From JASSUD01 sp031963405 (GTDB lineage: Bacteria > Pseudomonadota > Gammaproteobacteria > Burkholderiales > Burkholderiaceae): a stretch of DNA of 64,000 bases. Positions 34,691 to 43,655 of this stretch are shown here, one piece after another. Location of the stretch: positions 2,108,001-2,172,000 of the forward strand of contig JASSUJ010000001.1 of NCBI GenBank assembly GCA_031963405.1, read 5' to 3'. Numbering within the stretch: the stretch's first letter is position 1; every line of letters starts with the position of its first letter. The position numbers were made by a program, and so were the translations under genes. Under the pieces are notes generated by a model. The model was not told the origin of the DNA. It did no database searches and worked only from the letters and a program-made list of their open reading frames with translations.

Positions 34691-35767
34691 ATGGAAGAGA
34701 GTAAAAAAGACAAAGGTTTGGCTGTTGAGAAAAATAAAGCGCTCGCTGCCGCGCTGGCTCAAATAGAGAAGCAGTTTGGCAAAGGGTCCGTGATGCGTCT
34801 TGGTGATGCAGAGGTCGCTGAGGATGTGCAATCTGTGTCTACCGGCTCGCTTGGTTTGGATTTGGCGCTTGGCATTGGCGGCTTGCCACGTGGGCGAGTG
34901 GTAGAAATTTATGGCCCAGAAGCATCTGGTAAAACCACGCTTACTTTGCATGTGATTGCTGAAATGCAAAAAGCGGGGGGCACTTGTGCCTTTATTGATG
35001 CGGAACACGCGCTCGATGCGCAGTATGCAAGCAAGCTGGGCATTAATGTGCCTGATTTGTTGATCTCTCAGCCAGATACGGGTGAGCAGGCGCTCGAAAT
35101 AACGGATGCGCTGGTGCGTTCAGGCTCAGTAGATTTGATTGTCATCGACTCAGTCGCAGCACTTGTGCCAAAAGCCGAAATTGAAGGGGAGATGGGTGAT
35201 TCGCTGCCTGGCTTGCAAGCACGTTTAATGTCGCAAGCGTTACGCAAACTGACGGGTACGATTAGTCGTACTAACTGCATGGTTATTTTTATTAACCAAC
35301 TGCGCATGAAAATCGGTGTGATGTTTGGCAATCCAGAAACCACAACGGGTGGTAATGCCTTGAAGTTCTACGCTTCAGTTCGCTTGGATATTCGCCGCAT
35401 TGGTTGGATTAAAAAAGCGGATCAAGTAGTCGGCTCTGAAACGCGTGTGAAAGTAGTGAAAAACAAAGTAGCGCCACCATTTCGTGAGACTGTATTCGAC
35501 ATTCTGTATGGCGAAGGCATTTCCCGGCAAGGTGAAATTATTGAGCTGGGTGTGCAAGCAAAAATTATTGAAAAAGCCGGCGCCTGGTATAGCTATAACG
35601 GCGAACGCCTTGGGCAGGGTAAAGACAATACACGAGAATTTTTACGAGAAAACCCAGATCTTGCTACCGAAATTGAAAGCAAAATCCGTACTTCGTTTGG
35701 GATTGCAGCACTGCCCGTTAATGATGAAATAGTAGACCCAACGCCGGCCAGTAAGGCTAGCAAATAA
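34691..35767 (+). CDS. recA: Recombinase A
   Basis: 358 residues from ATG 34691; a GTG one codon earlier is in frame, but GAAGGA (34678-34683) is better spaced for the ATG. RecA forms the ATP-dependent strand-exchange filament and triggers LexA cleavage. Walker A GPEASGKTTL (about 68-77), Walker B region VDLIVIDSVAALVPK, L1/L2 loops (GLQARLMSQALRKLT; MFGNPETTTGGNALKFYAS). Acidic/Pro-rich C-terminal tail. recX follows after 17 bases. Confidence 0.97.
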   Translation: MEESKKDKGLAVEKNKALAAALAQIEKQFGKGSVMRLGDAEVAEDVQSVSTGSLGLDLALGIGGLPRGRVVEIYGPEASGKTTLTLHVIAEMQKAGGTCAFIDAEHALDAQYASKLGINVPDLLISQPDTGEQALEITDALVRSGSVDLIVIDSVAALVPKAEIEGEMGDSLPGLQARLMSQALRKLTGTISRTNCMVIFINQLRMKIGVMFGNPETTTGGNALKFYASVRLDIRRIGWIKKADQVVGSETRVKVVKNKVAPPFRETVFDILYGEGISRQGEIIELGVQAKIIEKAGAWYSYNGERLGQGKDNTREFLRENPDLATEIESKIRTSFGIAALPVNDEIVDPTPASKASK

Positions 35768-35784
35768 GAAGGTAGCGCATCGCG

Positions 35785-36276
35785 ATGGAGCAGCAACCCA
35801 GCAAGCAAGCTGGCGCGAAATCTGGCTCAAGACTTAGCTTAAAAGGTCGAGCGCTGGCTTACCTTGCGCGGCGTGAGCATAGCCGTGTTGAATTGGCGCG
35901 TAAGCTAAAGCCTCACGCTGAATCTGAGGATAAGTTGCAAGCTTTGTTAGATGAGTTGGCGAGCGCTGGTTGGCTCTCTGATGAGCGCTTTGCTGAGAGT
36001 GTGGTGCACCGACGGGCAGGTCGTTTTGGTACGCGTCGTTTACTTGATGAGCTTAAGCAGCACGCACTTGATGAGACACTGCTTGAGCGCGTTGATCAGC
36101 AATTGCGTGAATCGGAAGCTGCTCGTGCTAAAGCGGTGTGGGAAAAGAAGTATGGTGTGATGCCCACAACGTTTGCTGAGCGCGCTAAACAAGCGCGTTT
36201 TTTAGCCGGAAGAGGTTTTTCACATGCCGTGATTGCACGCATATTGAACGGTCTCGAAGAAGTATGGGAAGACTGA
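35785..36276 (+). CDS. recX: RecX, regulatory protein of RecA
   Basis: 163 residues. RecX binds within the RecA filament groove and limits its activity. Three tandem three-helix repeats: AYLARREHSRVELARKL; GWLSDERFAESVVHRRAGR..GTRRLLDELKQ; ARFLAGRGFSHAVIARIL. Close spacing to recA indicates one operon. Confidence 0.93.
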   Translation: MEQQPSKQAGAKSGSRLSLKGRALAYLARREHSRVELARKLKPHAESEDKLQALLDELASAGWLSDERFAESVVHRRAGRFGTRRLLDELKQHALDETLLERVDQQLRESEAARAKAVWEKKYGVMPTTFAERAKQARFLAGRGFSHAVIARILNGLEEVWED

Positions 36277-36823
36277 ATAAGTTGAGGAGGGTGTTCTGCC
36301 TCACAGGTAATAAATTCGTACTGTTTGGCCGGTATTTCGTACTTGCGTTATGTAGTCTTTCCTTAAGAATTTGTTCAGGGTCTTAAAAAAGACGACTAGT
36401 AGGGGCAGGAGGTAATCATGTTGCGGTGACGTAGGGCCCCAACATACAGCCCACAAACCTCTAGTTTTTATTTTTTGAGACTATCGGCAGGTTCTAAGCA
36501 ATAGCTGCTAAAAATATAGGGCTGGTGCTGTGTTAAAATCTCCCGTCTTTTTGATGCAAGGCTGCATCTGCCTAAAAAACTATTTCATTATTGTGGCAAC
36601 TACCCATCTTCGTCTTCAAAACTTTTCCAAGTTTCCCCAAAAATCTTCAATCGGCCTTTTCTCGGCTCAAGAGGAAAGGCGGGCCTGCTCGCTGGCTTTT
36701 TTAGTGGGCACACCCTTGAAAGATAGTTAAGAGATGTTTAGTGGCTGCAGTGCATTATTTGGCGCATCAAAAGAAATGCAATTTAATGAAATAGCTTATT
36801 TGTCGTAGCATGCTACGTCTAGT

Positions 36824-36969
36824 TAGAACCTGCCTACAAATTGTCTAAAAGACTGTCAGTCGGGGGGGCCGGAGCGCAGCAACCGGAGTGTACGTAGCGT
36901 ACATGAGGATTGCGAGCACCGCCCGACCTCGAATCACGGTCTTTTAGGCGATTTGTAGACAGGTTCTTA
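36824..36969. repeat. Large palindrome with different inner repeat, recX-sucC gap
   Basis: Outer arms TAGAACCTGCCTACAAATTG, TCTAAAAGAC and GTCTTTTAGGCGATTTGTAG, ACAGGTTCTTA pair nearly completely over about 30 bases. The inside is a different module: GGAGCGCAGCAACCGGAGTG, TACGTAGCGTACATGAGGAT, TGCGAGCACCGCCCGACC. Relatives of that inner module are at about 45415-45480 (plus) and 50850-50900 (minus). It suggests one repeat captured by another. Confidence 0.75.
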
Positions 36970-36992
36970 GAAGAGACCAAGTATGAGGTTGC

Positions 36993-37014
36993 AACTAGGG
37001 CCTGTCCTCAATTG
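36993..37014 (-). repeat. Tail repeat, reversed copy 3
   Basis: On the minus strand it reads AATTGAGGACAGGCCCTAGT. It shares 18 bases with copies at 17200 and 34130 but follows no gene here. Confidence 0.6.
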
Positions 37015-37142
37015 CGCGGATGGATTTAATTAGATTTAAGCGAGCGAAGGAAAACTGCCAAGGTTTGCCTAGCTGGCTAAAGTGTGTATATCGCTGCCCA
37101 ATAAGATGGGCGGATAATTTCTCAAACTGAAGGAAATAACGC

Positions 37143-38303
37143 ATGAAAATTCATGAGTACCAGGGTAAGGAAATCCTGCGGAAATTTGGCGTTCCAGTGC
37201 CAAAAGGCAAACCGGTGTTTACGGTGGACGAGGCAGAAGCAGTAGCCAAAGAATTGGGCACACCAGTAGTCGTTGTGAAAGCCCAAATTCATGCAGGTGG
37301 CCGTGGTAAAGGCGGTGGTGTGAAGGTTGCGAAGTCAATCGAAGAAGTGCGCACCTATGCAAGCCAAATCTTGGGTATGCAATTAAAGACCCATCAAACT
37401 GGCCCTGAAGGTCAGAAGGTACGTCGTCTGTTAATCGAAGAAGGCGCGGACATTAAAAAAGAATTGTATGTCGGCTTGGTGGTCGATCGCTTAACGCAGA
37501 AAGTGGTAGTGATGGCGTCTAGCGAAGGCGGCATGGAAATCGAAGAAGTCGCGGAAAAAACGCCTGAGCTGATTCATAAGATCGCGGTTGACCCAGACCA
37601 AGGGCTAAGCGATGCGCAGGCTGATGAGCTATCAGTCAAAATGGGTGTTCCTGAAGCTTCGTTGCCGCAGGCACGCGTTGCGTTGCAAGGACTTTATAAA
37701 GCATTTTGGGAAACTGATGCGTCACTTGCTGAAATTAATCCGTTGATCATCACGGGCGATGGCAAAGTCATCGCGTTGGACGCCAAGTTCAACTTTGATT
37801 CAAATGCACTCTTTCGCCATCCAGAAATCGTCGCATACCGCGATCTTGATGAAGAAGACCCAGCTGAAGTTGAAGCTTCTAAATTTGACCTCGCGTATAT
37901 CTCGCTAGACGGTAACATTGGCTGCTTAGTCAATGGTGCAGGGCTTGCGATGGCGACCATGGATACGATTAAGTTATTTGGTGGTGAGCCTGCAAACTTT
38001 CTTGATGTAGGTGGCGGTGCCACTACTGAGAAAGTGACTGAAGCCTTCAAAATCATGCTGACCAACCCAAATCTAAAAGCCATTTTGGTGAATATCTTTG
38101 GTGGCATTATGCGTTGCGATGTGATTGCAGAAGGTGTTATCGCAGCTTCAAAAGCCGTGCAACTGAAAGTGCCACTAGTGGTACGCATGAAGGGCACGAA
38201 TGAAGCGCTAGGCAAGAAAATGCTGGCTGAATCAGGCTTGCCTATTATTGCCGCCGATACGATGGAAGAAGCGGCCACAAAAGTCGTTCAGGCAGCTAAA
38301 TAA
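37143..38303 (+). CDS. sucC: Succinyl-CoA synthetase, beta subunit (ADP-forming)
   Basis: 386 residues. Beta subunit of the citric-acid-cycle enzyme that makes ATP from succinyl-CoA. MKIHEYQGKEILRKFGVPVP is the family start; the ATP-grasp domain includes VVKAQIHAGGRGKGGGV (about 42-58) and the metal site in AEINPLII; C-terminal ligase domain FLDVGGGAT and NIFGGIMRCDVIA. GAAGGAAAT ribosome site. sucD follows after a palindrome-containing 135-base gap. Confidence 0.97.
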   Translation: MKIHEYQGKEILRKFGVPVPKGKPVFTVDEAEAVAKELGTPVVVVKAQIHAGGRGKGGGVKVAKSIEEVRTYASQILGMQLKTHQTGPEGQKVRRLLIEEGADIKKELYVGLVVDRLTQKVVVMASSEGGMEIEEVAEKTPELIHKIAVDPDQGLSDAQADELSVKMGVPEASLPQARVALQGLYKAFWETDASLAEINPLIITGDGKVIALDAKFNFDSNALFRHPEIVAYRDLDEEDPAEVEASKFDLAYISLDGNIGCLVNGAGLAMATMDTIKLFGGEPANFLDVGGGATTEKVTEAFKIMLTNPNLKAILVNIFGGIMRCDVIAEGVIAASKAVQLKVPLVVRMKGTNEALGKKMLAESGLPIIAADTMEEAATKVVQAAK

Positions 38304-38304
38304 G

Positions 38305-38377
38305 CTAGGGGAAATGCTGTCTAAACCGGGAGCGGCATTATGCTTGCTGAGCCGCGATTTATTCAGCACTTCCCTAG
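38305..38377. repeat. Short palindromic element between sucC and sucD
   Basis: CTAGGGGAAATGCTG pairs with CAGCACTTCCCTAG; next layer TAAACCGGGAGCGGCATTATG and CCGCGATTTATT. Compact form like 8152-8215. It begins at the sucC stop and lies within a classic operon, so it should fold in the sucCD mRNA. Confidence 0.78.
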
Positions 38378-38438
38378 GTAGCAGAGCTGACACCTGATAT
38401 TTGATACTGATACCAGATACCTAATTAAGAGGGCAACG

Positions 38439-39326
38439 ATGTCGATTTTGATCGATGAAGATACCAAGGTCATCACCCAAGGCATTACCGGTAAAACCGG
38501 CCAATTTCATACACGTGCATGTCGTGAATACGGCAATGGTCGCGCAGCTTATGTCGCAGGCGTCAATCCAAAGAAAGCCGGCGAAGATTTTGAAGGCATT
38601 CCCATTTTTGGCACAGTAAAAGAAGCCAAAGAAAGTACTGGCGCTACAGTTTCCGTGATTTATGTACCGCCCGCAGGCGCGGCTGCAGCAATTTGGGAAG
38701 CCGTTGAAGCTGAGCTGGATTTGGTGGTCTGTATCACCGAAGGTATTCCGGTGCGCGACATGATGGAACTGAAGCAAAAAATGCTGCGTAAAAACGGCAA
38801 GACCAAGCTGCTTGGACCAAACTGCCCTGGCATTATTAAACCAGGCCCTAATGGGGTAAAAATTGGCATTATGCCGGGCCATATCCATCAACCTGGCAGA
38901 ATCGGCGTGGTATCGCGCTCTGGTACGCTTACTTATGAGGCAGTGGGTCAACTCACCGCACTTGGCTTAGGGCAATCTTGTGCAGTGGGTATTGGCGGAG
39001 ATCCAGTCAATGGTCTTAAGCATATCGATATCTTGAAGCTTTTCAATCAAGACCCAGAAACCGATGCCGTCGTGATGATCGGTGAAATTGGTGGCGAAGA
39101 TGAAGAGATTGCCGCGCTTTGGGCCAAAGAAAATATGACAAAACCTGTCGTAGGCTTTATCGCTGGCGTGACTGCACCTGAAGGCAAACGCATGGGACAT
39201 GCGGGCGCGATTATCTCGGGTGGTAAAGGCACGGCTGAGGAGAAACTGCAAGTGATGGCGGCTTGTGGCTTTAAAGTCACCAAAAACCCTTCTGAAATGG
39301 GTCGCTTGCTTAAGTCAGTTTTGTAA
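38439..39326 (+). CDS. sucD: Succinyl-CoA synthetase, alpha subunit
   Basis: 295 residues. Alpha subunit carrying CoA binding and the phosphohistidine. VITQGITGKTGQFHTRACREYG (CoA loop, residues 11-32 region), GPNCPGIIKPG, and GHAGAIISGGKGTAEEK with the active His (about 247-263). GAGGGCAACG ribosome site. Confidence 0.97.
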   Translation: MSILIDEDTKVITQGITGKTGQFHTRACREYGNGRAAYVAGVNPKKAGEDFEGIPIFGTVKEAKESTGATVSVIYVPPAGAAAAIWEAVEAELDLVVCITEGIPVRDMMELKQKMLRKNGKTKLLGPNCPGIIKPGPNGVKIGIMPGHIHQPGRIGVVSRSGTLTYEAVGQLTALGLGQSCAVGIGGDPVNGLKHIDILKLFNQDPETDAVVMIGEIGGEDEEIAALWAKENMTKPVVGFIAGVTAPEGKRMGHAGAIISGGKGTAEEKLQVMAACGFKVTKNPSEMGRLLKSVL

Positions 39327-39888
39327 GATCCTGTTTACGATCTTTCTCAAAGGCAAAGCTGAGGCTTGCCCATACAATTAGGCTGTGTAGATAGTTATGC
39401 AATGGTAGTCGTTTGCTCAAGTATGATTTTTTAACAATATTTAGTGTTTATTTTCTAAATACAAAAAATCGTGGGTGGGCGGCTACTTTGCAGTTGTGTA
39501 GTGCTTGCTATAAAACAAGCTGTATTTGTAATAATTGAAATAACTGAAGGTTGTGCACTGAAATTGCTTTTGACTTAGGGAAGCTCTGCATACCTCCCAT
39601 AGCAGCGTCATGCTTTTTTGCCGTACTCTTGTACTGGCAGCAAAGGCATTCCTTGCTATGGGAGGTATGCAGAGCTTCCTTAGCGTCTTTTTGGCTTTTT
39701 CCAAAAGTGCCCTTATTTAAGGAAGTGAGGCGTTTAGAAACATGTGCGTAAATCTGTACATGAAGCATTCAACCCTGAAGCAGGTTGTCGTATTGATCTC
39801 TTTTGGAAGCCTATCAATAGGCTCTTAAACACAAAAAATATAAAATCCCGCCTATTAGCGGGTTCTGCATAAGACCGGAGACAAATCA
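39327..39888. other. Gap between sucD and terC
   Basis: 562 bases. Contains the near-perfect palindromic element at 39576-39681. A short hairpin CCCGCCTATTAGCGGG at 39847-39862 lies 26 bases before the terC start. TerC-type genes are often under a yybP-ykoY manganese riboswitch; only scraps of such a motif are visible, so none is called. Confidence 0.5.
39576..39681. repeat. Best-preserved palindromic element (sucD-terC gap)
   Basis: Left arm AGGGAAGCTCTGCATACCTC, CCATAGCA and right arm TGCTATGGGAGGTATGCAGA, GCTTCCT pair at about 27 of 28 bases. The loop is the clearest core: GCGTCATGCTTTTTTGCCGT, ACTCTTGTACTGGCAGCAAA, GGCATTCCTTGC. The near-perfect arms suggest a young or selected copy. Good reference for the family. 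Confidence 0.88.
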
Positions 39889-40599
39889 ATGCTAGATTGG
39901 CTGGCCCATCTTCACTGGGGCGTTGTGGGACAAGTCATTATGATTGACTTGCTATTAAGCGGTGATAACGCGGTGGTGATCGCATTAGCGTGCCGCAATC
40001 TACCGCCCGAGCAGCGGGTCAAAGGGGTGCTGTGGGGAACCGCTGGCGCGATAGTGTTGCGTATTGTGTTAGTTACCTTTGCTGTGGCGCTCTTGACTAT
40101 CCCGTTTGTAAAAATACTCGGTGGTTTGTTGCTTTTGATTATCGGCATCAAACTTATGTTGCCCGAGAGTGATCCTTCTCAGCATATTAAACCTGCTGAG
40201 CGGCTGACAACAGCGATAAAAACAATCATCGTGGCGGATTTTGTCATGAGCCTCGACAATGTGATCGGGATTGCTGGGGCTGTACAGGCGGCAGCGGTTG
40301 AGCATCAGTTTGCACTGATTATATTTGGCTTGCTGGTTACTATCCCTCTGCTTATTTGGGGAAGCCAATGGATGATGAAATTGATTCATCGTTTCCCGCT
40401 TGTGGTTCCAGCTGGTGCTGGTCTGCTGGGTTGGGTGGCGGGAGGTCTGATGATCAGTGATCCATTCCTAATAAAGCGCTTTGAGGGGCTAACCAGCTCT
40501 GCCGCTGATTATCTCGCGAGCTTTATGGGGGCTGTGCTAGTGGTACTGGTGGGGAGCATTTGGAAACAGCGGCGCACTCAGCTCCAGCGCACTAAATAA
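39889..40599 (+). CDS. TerC-family integral membrane protein
   Basis: 236 residues, about seven hydrophobic segments. Conserved acidic motifs LLSGDNAVVIALACRNLP (about 22-39) and FVMSLDNVIGIAGAV (about 118-132) are the TerC/Alx signature, probably metal-ion contacts. Family members are implicated in manganese or calcium export and tellurite resistance; no ter operon is present, so manganese homeostasis is the better guess. GGAG lies 9 bases before the ATG. Confidence 0.88.
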   Translation: MLDWLAHLHWGVVGQVIMIDLLLSGDNAVVIALACRNLPPEQRVKGVLWGTAGAIVLRIVLVTFAVALLTIPFVKILGGLLLLIIGIKLMLPESDPSQHIKPAERLTTAIKTIIVADFVMSLDNVIGIAGAVQAAAVEHQFALIIFGLLVTIPLLIWGSQWMMKLIHRFPLVVPAGAGLLGWVAGGLMISDPFLIKRFEGLTSSAADYLASFMGAVLVVLVGSIWKQRRTQLQRTK

Positions 40600-40648
40600 A
40601 GTGTTTTTTGTGCACGCTGCATAGAGATAGAACGAGAGCTTAGCTGAT

Positions 40649-40682
40649 CTGCGTCTATTGCATAGCAGTGCAATAGACGCAG
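40649..40682. terminator. Perfect 14-bp hairpin after terC
   Basis: CTGCGTCTATTGCA (40649-40662), loop TAGCAG, TGCAATAGACGCAG (40669-40682) are exact inverted copies. The lack of a T-run weakens the case for a rho-independent terminator; it may act as a 3' stabiliser. Confidence 0.5.
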
Positions 40683-40764
40683 AGATTGCTTTAGCTAAAG
40701 CTTAATGCTTAGCAAATTGCGGCAGCAGCTACCATCATAGAAATTCGCTTACCTGGGGAACAGA

Positions 40765-41331
40765 ATGTTGTTTAAAAAACAAGCTAAGGCATCGCAGGAA
40801 ATGAAGCAGCGTAAGGGCTGGCGTGGTTTCACACTAATTGAGCTAATGATTGTGCTGGCTATTGTGGGGGTCGTGGCGGCATATGCGATTCCTGCTTATC
40901 AAAATTATCTGGCGCGTAGTCGGGTAGGCGAAGGATTAGTATTGGCCACTTCAGCACGGCTTGCGGTGGCAGAAAATGCAGTGAGCGGCGCACCGCTGGA
41001 GAGTGGCTTTGAAGTACCACCCTCGACGCGCAACGTCAAATCGATGCGCATTATTCCTGAGAATGGGCAAATCGTTATTACCTATATGCCGCGTGTTGCA
41101 CACGACAATGCGAATACATTAGTGTTTGTGCCATCGACTCTCGATAACCCCACTGAAGCGAATGCACGCGTTGCGCTAACGCCAGAGACGATTCAGGCCG
41201 GCGCGCTATCTTGGGAGTGTTTTGCTGCAGGTAAAACAGCCTCCTCTTTGCCAGAACCTGGTCCAGGCCCACTACCTTCTGAAGCCGCTACGTTGCCGCA
41301 AAATTTTGCGCCACCCGAGTGCCGCGCTTAA
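40765..41331 (+). CDS. pilA: Type IV pilin (PilA-like major or minor pilin)
   Basis: 188 residues. Prepilin signal: basic leader then G|FTLIELMIVLAIVGVVAAYA, cleaved by PilD before Phe22 with Glu at +5 and a hydrophobic N-helix. Starting at the inner ATG (40801) would give the more usual 9-residue leader MKQRKGWRG; the first ATG has a better spaced GGGGAA. The C-terminal region has two cysteines (WECF...PPECR) that can form the D-region loop, and a Pro/Ser-rich stretch PGPGPLPSEAA that may be a glycosylation target. An O-oligosaccharyltransferase gene follows. Confidence 0.9.
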   Translation: MLFKKQAKASQEMKQRKGWRGFTLIELMIVLAIVGVVAAYAIPAYQNYLARSRVGEGLVLATSARLAVAENAVSGAPLESGFEVPPSTRNVKSMRIIPENGQIVITYMPRVAHDNANTLVFVPSTLDNPTEANARVALTPETIQAGALSWECFAAGKTASSLPEPGPGPLPSEAATLPQNFAPPECRA

Positions 41332-41758
41332 GTAGAGCCTTGCATCATATTTAAGTGATGGTTACCTCCCATCATGTGAACCTGCGTAGGTTGGGGTGAA
41401 GCGTATTAATTAAATACGGAACCCCAACACGCTCTTTCAAAGCATCCTTCTCATTGCTAGCGCAACATGTTGTAGCTCCTTCGTCACCCTCACATTACGA
41501 GTTTGCTTATATCTTTTGAAATGCTGCTTTTGAGCATTTTCTTGCATAGATATGAGTCACTTTCTCAAGCGTCTAACGCTTAAAATCAGCGACACGAACT
41601 TCACGATGAACCTATTCATAAATTGTCTAAAAGTCTAGGTTTGGTACTCTTTTGCAATTTTGTTGGCAACTTTCTAGCCAATTTTAAGCAGGTTCTAAGT
41701 ATTTTTTCGCAGATTTGATATTTAGCCTAATCTTGGCCTATCTCTAAAGTGATTTCTC
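41332..41758. other. Gap between pilin and O-oligosaccharyltransferase genes
   Basis: 427 bases. A GTAGGTTGGGGTGAAGC ... GGAACCCCAACACG palindrome lies at 41388-41440. From about 41605 GAACCTATTCATAAATTGTC and AAGCAGGTTCT resemble outer arms of the element at 36824-36969. No gene. Confidence 0.5.
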
Positions 41759-43630
41759 ATGTTTGTTTGCTTTGCGCGTTACCTCTTGATGGTTTTTCTG
41801 GTATTGGCGTGGACTTTGCCTTATGCGCTCACTCGACACACTTATCCCATTCCTACTTTTTATTCCGAGCTTGCCACGCTGATACTGTATTTACTTATGG
41901 CTTGTGTATGCGCGTGCTTGGGATTGGCTGAGCGTTGTAAAACCGCATTAGGGATACCGCGTATTGCATGGGTGCCAGCAGCTTTTTGTGCCTTGCTGCT
42001 TGGGCAAGTGATGCTGCTGCCGTTATCGCAGCCTTCGATGAATGTGTTAGCTATTGGCTTTTTGAGTGCGGCTTTTATCACTGTCCATCTAGGTTTTTGG
42101 GCAGCACAGCTGGGCTTGACTGAAAAAATCATGCGCTACGTAGCATTTGCCTTATTAGCGGGTGGCCTCTTCGCTGTGTTTTGTCAGCTGATGCAGCTTG
42201 CTCGGTTGGATACTCAATTCGCCCCCTGGGTCGTGCCTTATTATGCAGCGATTGAGCGCCGGCCATTTGGCAATATGGCGCAAGCGAATCATCTGTCAAC
42301 CTATCTTTCTTTCGCTATCACGGCCGCGTTGTTTCTCGTGCAAACGCGGCGCTTACCGCTATTTATCTGGATGATATTAAGTGCGGTATTCATAACTGGG
42401 CAGGCGCTTACCGTATCCCGTATGGCTTGGCTGCAATTGCTTGTGATCCTTATAGGTGGCGTAGCGATGGGGTGGCTGGAAAAGCAGCGTACGCAGACAC
42501 AAAGGCAAGCGACTGCTTTACCGAAGTTAGGTGAGGCTGCCTTATCTGAGAAAAGCTTCCCGCAACAGACTAATCAATCCTTAGCCAAAGCGCTGCGCAC
42601 TTTACCGGATTGGTTAGCGCCGGCATTGTTACTGGTGATTTTTATCGGTGTTAACTGGGCTGTACGAGCAGCTAATGAGGCGTTGCAGTGGCAACTGGCA
42701 GATGCTGCCACTAAGCGTTTTCAAGAAGTAGGCCAACTCTCGCCGCGTTTAGCCTTATGGCACTACGGCTGGAGTATGTTTAAGACGCACCCTTGGCTAG
42801 GGGTAGGGTGGGGTGAATTTCCACGCTACGAATATGCACTGCTGGATAAGCTAGGCACAGTGGAGATTGCTAATAACACCCATAATATCTTGCTCGATTT
42901 ATTAGCCAAGACGGGAGTGATAGGCGCGGGCTTAGTGCTTATCAGCCTTGCGTGCTGGCTATGGCGGACTACCTTAGCACGCCACGCACCCAAGAATGCA
43001 ACGCGGGTGTTTTGTCTTATGCTGCTCGCTGTTTTGGCTGTGCATGCTTTGTTTGAATATCCGCAACAATATCTATTCTTTTTATTGCCTGCGGCATTTT
43101 TGCTAGGGATGTTAGAGACGCGCGCAACTTGGCCTGACGCTTCAACCACGCTTAAGGTGAGCTACTTGCTGCTCACCGTAGCGAGTTTGCTCGCGTTGTA
43201 TCCAGTATGGCGCGACTATCAACGCACAGAAACGTTGTACTACGGTAAACACCCGCAGCAGCAGTACCGCGCCAATCCAGCTCGGCTATTTAGTGCCTGG
43301 GGGCAATATGGCTTAGCGAGCTTACTACCACTGAATGAGAAAATGCTGGCCTCAAAGTTGACTATGCATACCCAAGCCTTAAGCTTGCTGCCAGGGCAGA
43401 TCATGCTACAGCGCTATGCGGTACTGCTGGTGTTAGCTGGGCGAGAAGAAGAAGCGCTGGGGGTGGTGAAACGCTTGCAGCTATTTTCAATGTCTCTACG
43501 TAATTGGCCGGCTGAGCTAGCGAGCTTGTATAAGCTATGTGATGAGCAAGGCACAGCGCTTACGCATTTTAAAAAGCGCTTAGTGTTTGAATACGGAACG
43601 GTAGAGCAGGCGAGTAATAAGGATAATTAA
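41759..43630 (+). CDS. pglL: PglL/Wzy-type O-oligosaccharyltransferase (O-antigen ligase family)
   Basis: 623 residues with about twelve hydrophobic segments. The Wzy_C signature region: RRPFGNMAQANHLSTYLSF (about 171-189, N/QAN-H motif), KTHPWLGVGWGEFP (about 342-355) and NNTHNILLDLLAKTGVIG (about 373-390), followed by a C-terminal periplasmic TPR-like part. PglL enzymes transfer lipid-linked glycan to Ser of pilins and other proteins. Position just after a pilin supports pilin glycosylation over O-antigen ligation. Name is by similarity; WaaL is the alternative. Confidence 0.8.
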   Translation: MFVCFARYLLMVFLVLAWTLPYALTRHTYPIPTFYSELATLILYLLMACVCACLGLAERCKTALGIPRIAWVPAAFCALLLGQVMLLPLSQPSMNVLAIGFLSAAFITVHLGFWAAQLGLTEKIMRYVAFALLAGGLFAVFCQLMQLARLDTQFAPWVVPYYAAIERRPFGNMAQANHLSTYLSFAITAALFLVQTRRLPLFIWMILSAVFITGQALTVSRMAWLQLLVILIGGVAMGWLEKQRTQTQRQATALPKLGEAALSEKSFPQQTNQSLAKALRTLPDWLAPALLLVIFIGVNWAVRAANEALQWQLADAATKRFQEVGQLSPRLALWHYGWSMFKTHPWLGVGWGEFPRYEYALLDKLGTVEIANNTHNILLDLLAKTGVIGAGLVLISLACWLWRTTLARHAPKNATRVFCLMLLAVLAVHALFEYPQQYLFFLLPAAFLLGMLETRATWPDASTTLKVSYLLLTVASLLALYPVWRDYQRTETLYYGKHPQQQYRANPARLFSAWGQYGLASLLPLNEKMLASKLTMHTQALSLLPGQIMLQRYAVLLVLAGREEEALGVVKRLQLFSMSLRNWPAELASLYKLCDEQGTALTHFKKRLVFEYGTVEQASNKDN

Positions 43631-43655
43631 GTCCCGCTGTGCGGGGGTCTGAAAA

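Larger units (their letters stand above)
36277..37142. other. Repeat-rich 866-base gap between recX and sucC
   Basis: No gene I would defend; a 66-codon frame at 36530-36730 has no ribosome site or family. GTAGCATGCTAC at 36807-36818 is a perfect 12-base palindrome. A large two-layer palindrome is at 36824-36969 and a reversed tail repeat at 36993-37014. The sucC promoter should lie in 37020-37130. Confidence 0.5.

Noticed and set aside
36530..36730. 66-codon frame between recX and sucC
   Set aside because: No ribosome site, no recognisable family, surrounded by repeats.
39827..39888. yybP-ykoY manganese riboswitch before terC
   Set aside because: Only a 5-bp hairpin and a short AAGACCGG phrase are visible; the paired motifs of that riboswitch are not found.
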